Assembly: GCA_963205115.1 (NCBI GenBank)
Contig: CAUJHV010000005.1
Span: forward strand, 124,001-188,000
Reading direction: 5' to 3'
Source: Pseudomonadota bacterium
GTDB lineage: Bacteria; Pseudomonadota; Gammaproteobacteria; Burkholderiales; Burkholderiaceae_C
DNA: 64,000 bases
Every line of letters starts with the position of its first letter. Position 1 is the stretch's first letter. The translations under genes and the position numbers were made by a program. The notes under the pieces were generated by a model that was not told where the DNA came from, searched no databases, and worked only from the letters and a program-made list of their open reading frames with translations. This document shows positions 59,500 to 64,000 of the stretch, one piece after another.

Positions 59500-60799
59500 A
59501 GGTCGGTTCGGCCGCAGCGCGCTCGCCACGCGCCATGTCGACGTGCCGCAACAGCCACAGTCCCGCCACGAAAAACAGACCCGTCACGCCGATCGCCAGG
59601 CGGTGGTTGCCGCTGGTCAGCCAGGTGACGACGCCATATGTGAGCGGGCCCACGATGGCTGACAGCCGCACCGCAAAAGTCCACAAGCCGAAGAATTCGG
59701 CGCGCCGTGCGGCTGGCGCCAGCAGCCCGGCCATCGCACGTCCGGCCGACTGCGAGGAGCCCATGCACAGCCCCGCGATCACGGCGGCCACCCAGAACAG
59801 CGCCGCCGAAGTGGCGGCCACGGCCAGCAGGGTCATCACGATCCAGCCGGCCAGCGTGATGCCCAGCGCTCGGCGGTGCCCGATGCGGTCCTGCCAGTAG
59901 CCGAAGCCGAACGCGCCCACGGCCGAGGCGATATTCACCAGGAAGACCAGCATCATGGTTTCGGTCTGCTTGAAGCCGAGCACCGCTTCGGCATACACGG
60001 CCGCCAGCGCGATGACCACCGCGATGCCCGCCTGGTAGGCCACGGCGCAACCGAGCAGCCACGCGAAGTCGCGGTAGCGGCGCGCCTCGTGCAGGGTCTG
60101 GCGCAACCGGCGCAACGAAGCCGTCAGCCCCTCGGCCCGAAGCGCGTCGGGCTGCGGAAGCGCCCGCTCGCTCAACAGCGCGAAGGTGGCCAGTGACGCC
60201 ACACCGTAGACCGCCGCCGTGATGAGCATCGTGACCGGCACGAACTGCGCTGCGACCTCGCCGCGCGCCTGTGCCGACATCACGTAGGCCAGGCTCAGGC
60301 CCAGCGTCAGCATGCCGCCGAAGTAGCCGAAGCTCCAGCCCCAGCCCGACACGCGCCCCATCGCCTCGCGCCGGGCCAGTTCCGGCAGAAAGGCCGCCGT
60401 GAGCGACTCGCCATAGGAATAGAAGACGTTGGAGACAACGATCGCCGCAATGGCCAGGGCCAGATCGCCCGGTCCGGTCAGGGCCAGCGCGGCGGTGGAG
60501 ACCACGCAGCCCATCGTCGTCAGCGCCAGCAGCCACTTCTTGGCTGCGCGCAGATCGGCATAGGCGCCCAGCGTGGGCATGGTCAGCATCACGATGAGGC
60601 TGGACAGCGAGAGCGCGGCCGTCCAGGCCAGCGTGGCCCATTCGGCGCGGCCGGCCACGACGCCGACGAAGTACGCGTTGAATACCGCCGTCAGGACAAC
60701 GGTCGTGTACCCGGAGTTGGCGAAGTCGTACATCGCCCAGCCGAAGACCTCGCGTCGTCGAACGTCATCGTTGAGCGCGCCCTTGTCGAACAGCGCCAT
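59498..60799 (-). CDS. MFS transporter, UMF1/Atg22-like
   Basis: 433 residues from ATG at 60799 with GGAGG nearby; the open frame upstream runs through the tRNA and is not coding. Twelve hydrophobic segments are visible. The N-terminal EVFGWAMYDFANSGYTTVV is the signature of the UMF1 family, related to vacuolar Atg22 amino-acid effluxers. The bacterial substrate is unknown. It ends at the etfBA operator. Confidence 0.88.
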   Translation of the reverse strand: MALFDKGALNDDVRRREVFGWAMYDFANSGYTTVVLTAVFNAYFVGVVAGRAEWATLAWTAALSLSSLIVMLTMPTLGAYADLRAAKKWLLALTTMGCVVSTAALALTGPGDLALAIAAIVVSNVFYSYGESLTAAFLPELARREAMGRVSGWGWSFGYFGGMLTLGLSLAYVMSAQARGEVAAQFVPVTMLITAAVYGVASLATFALLSERALPQPDALRAEGLTASLRRLRQTLHEARRYRDFAWLLGCAVAYQAGIAVVIALAAVYAEAVLGFKQTETMMLVFLVNIASAVGAFGFGYWQDRIGHRRALGITLAGWIVMTLLAVAATSAALFWVAAVIAGLCMGSSQSAGRAMAGLLAPAARRAEFFGLWTFAVRLSAIVGPLTYGVVTWLTSGNHRLAIGVTGLFFVAGLWLLRHVDMARGERAAAEPT

Positions 60800-60867
60800 A
60801 GCTGCCTCCTGGCCTCGGTCTGCCGACGGGGATATACCGCCGCCGTTTCTTCTGGTCCCGCATTCTG

Positions 60868-60958
60868 TGGTGCCCGGAACCGGGATCGAACCGGCACGCC
60901 CTCTTCCGAAGGCGGCGGAGTTTAAGTCCGCTGCGTCTACCAACTTCGCCATCCGGGC
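60868..60958 (-). tRNA. tRNA-Leu(TAA)
   Basis: A 91-base type II tRNA with acceptor GCCCGGA/TCCGGGC, D arm GGTAGACGCA, anticodon loop ACTTAAA giving TAA (reads UUA), a long variable arm, T arm GGTTCGATCCC and encoded CCA. It lies 68 bases before the MFS gene on the same strand. A CATAAT box at 60968-60973 could be its -10. Confidence 0.96.
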
Positions 60959-61005
60959 CTGCGCGGGATTATGGGCGCGCGCCACACGGAACCGTCGCGC
61001 CAATG

Positions 61006-61030
61006 AAAAAGCCGCCCGAAGGCGGCTTTT
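61006..61030. terminator. Terminator after the alanine-rich lipoprotein gene
   Basis: AAAAGCCGCC and GGCGGCTTTT pair perfectly around a 4-base loop, with flanking A and T runs on both strands. It is 19 bases past the lipoprotein stop (minus strand) and insulates the tRNA gene. Confidence 0.9.
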
Positions 61031-61048
61031 CGACAGCGCGTGTGAAGC

Positions 61049-61408
61049 TCAGGGCTTCTTGACGGCGTCGGCAGCCTTGCCAGCAGCGTCCTTGGCAGCG
61101 TCGACGGCCTTGCCGGCGGCGTCCTTGGCGGCGTCCTTGGCAGCGTCCATGGCCTTGCCAGCGGCATCCTTGGCAGCGTCAGCGGCAGCGCCAACAGCAG
61201 CGGAGGCGGCACCAGCGGCAGCGGAAGCAGCGCCAGTGGCGGCCGCGGCGGCGCCGGAAGCAGCGTCAACAGCGGCGGAAGCGGCGGCAGCCACGGGAGC
61301 CGGCGCAGCGGCGGGAGCCGGGGCGGCGGGAGCAGCAGCTTCGGGCTTCTTGCCACAAGCCACGAGAGCGGCGGCGGCAACCAGGGCGAGCAGGAGCGAC
61401 TTGTTCAT
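61049..61408 (-). CDS. Alanine-rich lipoprotein with 11-residue LEA-like repeats
   Basis: 119 residues from ATG at 61408 with GAGG eight bases upstream. Lipobox LVAC (Cys 18) follows a hydrophobic signal. Residues about 24-60 are Ala/Pro/Ser. From about 75, DAAKDAAGKA units recur with an 11-residue step (x-DAAKDAAGKA), giving an amphipathic helix like group 3 LEA proteins. More than half of all residues are alanine. It is not recognised as a named family; role unknown, possibly envelope stress or a spacer. It has its own promoter and terminator. Confidence 0.85.
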   Translation of the reverse strand: MNKSLLLALVAAAALVACGKKPEAAAPAAPAPAAAPAPVAAAASAAVDAASGAAAAATGAASAAAGAASAAVGAAADAAKDAAGKAMDAAKDAAKDAAGKAVDAAKDAAGKAADAVKKP

Positions 61409-61558
61409 AGGTGTGTCCTCGAATCGTATGGTCTGGAATCAATTTGATGAGGGCACTCTGTCGATGCATCGAAGAGCCCCGAGCGACAGGCATCGGACCG
61501 CGTTACTGAACACAGGAGGACCCTATTCAGTGCACTTCTGGCCTTGGCCTAGCCCATG

Positions 61559-61564
61559 ATTATA
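61559..61564 (-). promoter_or_regulatory. -10 box of the lipoprotein gene
   Basis: A perfect TATAAT on the minus strand. Transcription would start near 61552, giving a leader of about 144 bases. The -35 position (61582-61587) reads CTAGGG, a poor match, and is covered by the inverted repeat CTAGG-N6-CCTAG (61572-61587), which suggests activator control. Confidence 0.55.
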
Positions 61565-61583
61565 TACAGTGCTAGGACTTTCC

Positions 61584-62057
61584 CTAGAGGCCCAGGGTGG
61601 TTTGCGCAAACCCGGGCTCGGCCCGTTGCAAAAGCGCATCAGCCGATTCCCAGCAGCGATAAGCGCGAGCAGCGTCCGACCATACCCGTCCGTGCCAGGT
61701 ATCGCGCTCCAGGATCTGCAAGGCCCAGCGCCGATCCACCAGCAGCACCGAGGGCACGACCGGCGTCACTTCCGCATATACACGGGCGTCGATCACGTGG
61801 CCCCAGGTCCGCCGCCAGGCGACAAACCGCGGATGCTCGCGCAGCACCTTGTCGTAGCGCCGCGCCAGCAGCTGCAGACGCCGGCCGGGGAGCCGCGCGA
61901 AGTCGGTGAGCGGCTCCAGCAGCCGCGGATCGTCCAGTGGCCAACCTTCGAAATCAGGATCGACCAGCACGATCTCGCGCGCCTGGGCCAGCCGATCCGG
62001 CGTCAGCGCGCCGATCACGGCTTCGATGAAGGCCTCGTGTGTCTCGAAGGTGCTCAT
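61584..62057 (-). CDS. Uncharacterised protein (157 residues)
   Basis: From ATG at 62057 (MSTFETHEAFIEAVIGAL). I do not recognise the family with confidence. It is soluble, with no signal or membrane helix. It is rich in Arg, Leu and Trp, with phrases IVLVDPDFEGWPLDDPRLLEP and a run of conserved-looking aromatic residues (FVAWRRTWGHVIDARVY). Codon use is like its neighbours, and the high GC-third pattern supports coding. It lies 58 bases after roxA on the same strand and could be co-transcribed with it. Confidence 0.75.
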   Translation of the reverse strand: MSTFETHEAFIEAVIGALTPDRLAQAREIVLVDPDFEGWPLDDPRLLEPLTDFARLPGRRLQLLARRYDKVLREHPRFVAWRRTWGHVIDARVYAEVTPVVPSVLLVDRRWALQILERDTWHGRVWSDAARAYRCWESADALLQRAEPGFAQTTLGL

Positions 62058-62115
62058 CGCTGGTGCTCCTGCTGTCGCTGCGCCGCGCGCGTTCGCGGCG
62101 CAGCGGGTCATCCGT

Positions 62116-63252
62116 TCATGCGCTGCCGTCCTGCGCGTGCAGCCAACCGTCGTCCACCCATTCGCGCAGCAGGTTCCGCGCGGCCTCGCTCAGGCGCGCC
62201 ACCTGTGCGGCGTCCATGCACCGCGCATCGGCCAGCCGCGCCATCGCGCGCGCGTCCGCGCCGGCCGCATCGAAGGACTCGCCGTTGATGAAGACATGGC
62301 GCTCGTCGTACATCATGCGCGTGCGCCGGTCCAGCACCACACCCCGCCCCGGCACCCACTCGCCGCCCGGCTCGAACCACACGGTCGGCTTGGGTTCCGT
62401 GAGGATCTCGCCCAGCGCCAGGGCCACGTCGGCGCTGCGCTTCAGGCGCTGTTCCAAGGCCGTGACGGCGAAATCCCGCAGCGCCTGCGGGATATGCGCG
62501 GGATGCACCGTCGCGGGCTGGCCGGGGTCGCGGTAGAGCCGGTCCGGCAAAGCCTCTTCCGTATCGGCCAGACGCGCCAGCAACTCGCCGGCCAGCGACG
62601 CGGCCGACGGCACCCGAAAGCCCACCGAGCAGGTCATGCACGGCCCTTGGGCCACACCGTCGTGGCCCCAGCGCGGCGGCAGGTACAGCATGTCGCCGGG
62701 TTCGAGCAGCCACTCGTCTTCCGGCTCGAAGTTCTGCAGCAGCCGCACGGGCAGCCCCGGCACGAGGCTGTCGTCCTTCACGCGGCCCACGCGCCAGCGG
62801 CGTCGCCCTTCCACCTGGATCAGGAAGACGTCGTAGGAGTCCAGATGCGGCCCGACGCCACCGCCGTCGGTGGCGTACGAGACCATCAGGTCGTCCATGC
62901 GCGCATCGGGCAGGAAGCGGAAGCGCGACAGCATCTCGTGCGCCGCCGGCACGTGCAGATCGAGCCCCTGCACCAGCAGCGACCAGCGCGGCTGCGTCAA
63001 GGGCGGCAGCGCACGCCGGGGCAAGGGGCCGCGGCGCATCGTCCACGGCGTGCGCGCCTGCGGGTCCTGCACGACCAGGCGCGACTCCACACCCTCCTGC
63101 GCGGCCAGTGCAAACAAGGCGGGACGCGCCAGCGGCGGCTGCACGTCGGGCCAGGCCTGGCGCACCAGCAGCGGCTTCTTCTGCCAGTGCCGGCGCATGA
63201 ACTGGGCCGGTGTCAGTCCACCCAGCAGGGGCCAGCGCGATTCGATATCCAT
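62116..63252 (-). CDS. roxA: Ribosomal protein L16 arginine 3-hydroxylase (RoxA/YcfD-like, JmjC cupin)
   Basis: 378 residues from ATG at 63252. A 2-oxoglutarate/Fe(II) oxygenase: the JmjC cupin has the metal triad H136, D138 (in VGPHLDSYDVFLIQ) and H197 (in PPRWGHDG), followed by the dimerisation and winged-helix regions of YcfD. E. coli YcfD hydroxylates Arg81 of L16. The N-terminus RRHWQKKPLLVRQAWP is typical. It is divergent from the FKBP gene with 33 bases between starts. Confidence 0.93.
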   Translation of the reverse strand: MDIESRWPLLGGLTPAQFMRRHWQKKPLLVRQAWPDVQPPLARPALFALAAQEGVESRLVVQDPQARTPWTMRRGPLPRRALPPLTQPRWSLLVQGLDLHVPAAHEMLSRFRFLPDARMDDLMVSYATDGGGVGPHLDSYDVFLIQVEGRRRWRVGRVKDDSLVPGLPVRLLQNFEPEDEWLLEPGDMLYLPPRWGHDGVAQGPCMTCSVGFRVPSAASLAGELLARLADTEEALPDRLYRDPGQPATVHPAHIPQALRDFAVTALEQRLKRSADVALALGEILTEPKPTVWFEPGGEWVPGRGVVLDRRTRMMYDERHVFINGESFDAAGADARAMARLADARCMDAAQVARLSEAARNLLREWVDDGWLHAQDGSA

Positions 63253-63285
63253 GCCGTCATTTTGGCCTGTGCGATCATGGGCGGG

Positions 63286-63810
63286 ATGATCATCAGCAAG
63301 CCTTGTGTCGTCACGCTCACCTGGGCATTGACCGACGCGCAGAACCGGCCCATCGACGAACTTCCCGACCCCACGGAGTTCTTTTTCGGGGGCGACGACC
63401 TGCTGCCCAAGGTCGAAGAAGCACTCGACGGACGTGAGCCCGGCGACGACGCCCATCTGCACCTGGAGCCCGAGCACGCCTTCGGCGAGTACGACGCCGA
63501 ACTGGTCTGCTTCGAAGAGCGGCGCCTCTTTCCCGAGGCCATCGAGCCCGGCATGCGCATCGAAGGCCTGCCCGAGGGCGCCGCCACCACCGACATGCCG
63601 CCGGACGCCATCTACACGATCACCGAGGTCTATCCCTCGCACGTCGTGCTGGACGGCAACCATCCGCTGGCCGGCATGGCCTTGCGCATGGTGATCCAGG
63701 TGGTCGATGTGCGCGACGCGACGGATGCCGAGATCGAGGCCGGCACGGTTGGCACAAGCACGCTGCTGAGTATCGAAAGCGGCGCCGGCCCGGACGAGTC
63801 GCTGCACTGA
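63286..63810 (+). CDS. FKBP-type peptidyl-prolyl isomerase, SlyD-like
   Basis: 174 residues from ATG at 63286; an ATG three codons upstream is possible. The FKBP core reads EFFFGGDDLLPKVEEALDGR and LEPEHAFGEYDAELV, with an IF-like insert between. Unlike E. coli SlyD there is no His/Cys-rich metal-binding tail. It catalyses prolyl cis-trans isomerisation and acts as a cytoplasmic chaperone. No signal peptide is seen. Confidence 0.88.
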   Translation: MIISKPCVVTLTWALTDAQNRPIDELPDPTEFFFGGDDLLPKVEEALDGREPGDDAHLHLEPEHAFGEYDAELVCFEERRLFPEAIEPGMRIEGLPEGAATTDMPPDAIYTITEVYPSHVVLDGNHPLAGMALRMVIQVVDVRDATDAEIEAGTVGTSTLLSIESGAGPDESLH

Positions 63811-63847
63811 CGCTGCGCGCGACGCGCAGGCCGCAAGGCTTGGGGCT

Positions 63848-64000
63848 TCAGCCGCGACCCGTCGAGCCGAATCCGCCCTCGCCGCGCGTGCTGGCTTCGA
63901 AGCTCTCCACGCGGCGGAACGTGGCCTGCACCACCGGCACGATGACCATCTGCGCGATGCGTTCCATCGGCTGCACGGTGAAGGTGGCCACGCCGCGGTT
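63848..64000 (-). CDS. dut: dUTP diphosphatase, C-terminal part (5' part outside window)
   Basis: The last 50 codons and stop are present; the gene continues past the right edge. The frame reads [23 protein letters not shown] and ends with dUTPase motif 5, [12 protein letters not shown], the flexible arm that closes over the active site. It hydrolyses dUTP to dUMP. It is convergent with the FKBP gene, 37 bases apart. Confidence 0.93.
   Translation of the reverse strand, partial: NRGVATFTVQPMERIAQMVIVPVVQATFRRVESFEASTRGEGGFGSTGRG

Overview
The window is a stretch of bacterial chromosome with high GC (about two thirds by eye). It is densely packed, and most genes lie on the minus strand. Gene content and order match the core genome of a betaproteobacterium of the order Burkholderiales, most like the Comamonadaceae: rpsB-tsf-pyrH-frr-uppS-cdsA-dxr-rseP-bamA-skp-lpxD-fabZ-lpxA-lpxB-rnhB, then der-hfq-hflX-hflK-hflC-hisZ-purA, then sucA-sucB-lpdA-zapE. 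The genus cannot be fixed from sequence alone. I see no insertion sequence, prophage, integrase, CRISPR array, toxin-antitoxin pair or defence island.

Layout. 1-14.8 kb (minus) is one long run from translation (rpsB, tsf, frr) and UMP kinase through isoprenoid and phospholipid precursors (uppS, cdsA, dxr), a site-2 protease (rseP), outer-membrane assembly (bamA, skp), lipid A synthesis (lpxD, fabZ, lpxA, lpxB), RNase HII and a truncated SpoU-type RNA methyltransferase. 15.1-18.0 kb (plus) holds a DadA-like oxidoreductase and a bifunctional NAD(P)HX repair enzyme, running tail to tail into rnr. At 20.3 kb there is a tRNA-Leu(CAG) with a clear promoter and terminator, followed by about 300 bases of non-coding DNA full of hairpins. 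20.7-40.7 kb (minus) carries purine and histidine genes (a phosphoribosyltransferase, purA, hisZ), the HflKC complex, hflX, hfq, der, bamB, a YfgM-like protein, hisS, ispG, rodZ, pilW, rlmN, ndk, a very long rluB and scpB. rluD and bamD diverge near 42.0 kb. 42.9-47.3 kb has a DinG/YoaA-type helicase, a small DUF465 protein, a PP2C phosphatase and zapE. 47.4-53.2 kb is the 2-oxoglutarate dehydrogenase operon (sucA-sucB-lpdA). 53.4-59.4 kb holds a YkgJ-type cysteine-rich protein, a FkbM methyltransferase, a nitronate monooxygenase, an acyl-CoA dehydrogenase and etfBA. The end has an MFS transporter, tRNA-Leu(UAA), an alanine-rich lipoprotein, an uncharacterised 157-residue protein, a RoxA-type ribosomal oxygenase, an FKBP-type isomerase and the 3' end of dut.

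How the genes work together. Envelope biogenesis is the main theme: Lpx enzymes, the Bam complex (bamA, bamB, bamD), Skp, RseP, RodZ and PilW. Translation and RNA metabolism come second. Central carbon and acyl-CoA oxidation sit together, with etfBA supplying the electron acceptor for the acyl-CoA dehydrogenase.

Most unusual signals. No new multi-gene system is visible. The best leads are non-coding: three intergenic elements (20.5, 46.1 and 47.3 kb) share a hairpin with a conserved bulged T, and two of them have compensatory base changes, so they look like a REP-like repeat family. Others are a perfect 24-bp palindrome upstream of etfBA, a long leader before scpB, and an alanine-rich lipoprotein with 11-residue LEA-like repeats.
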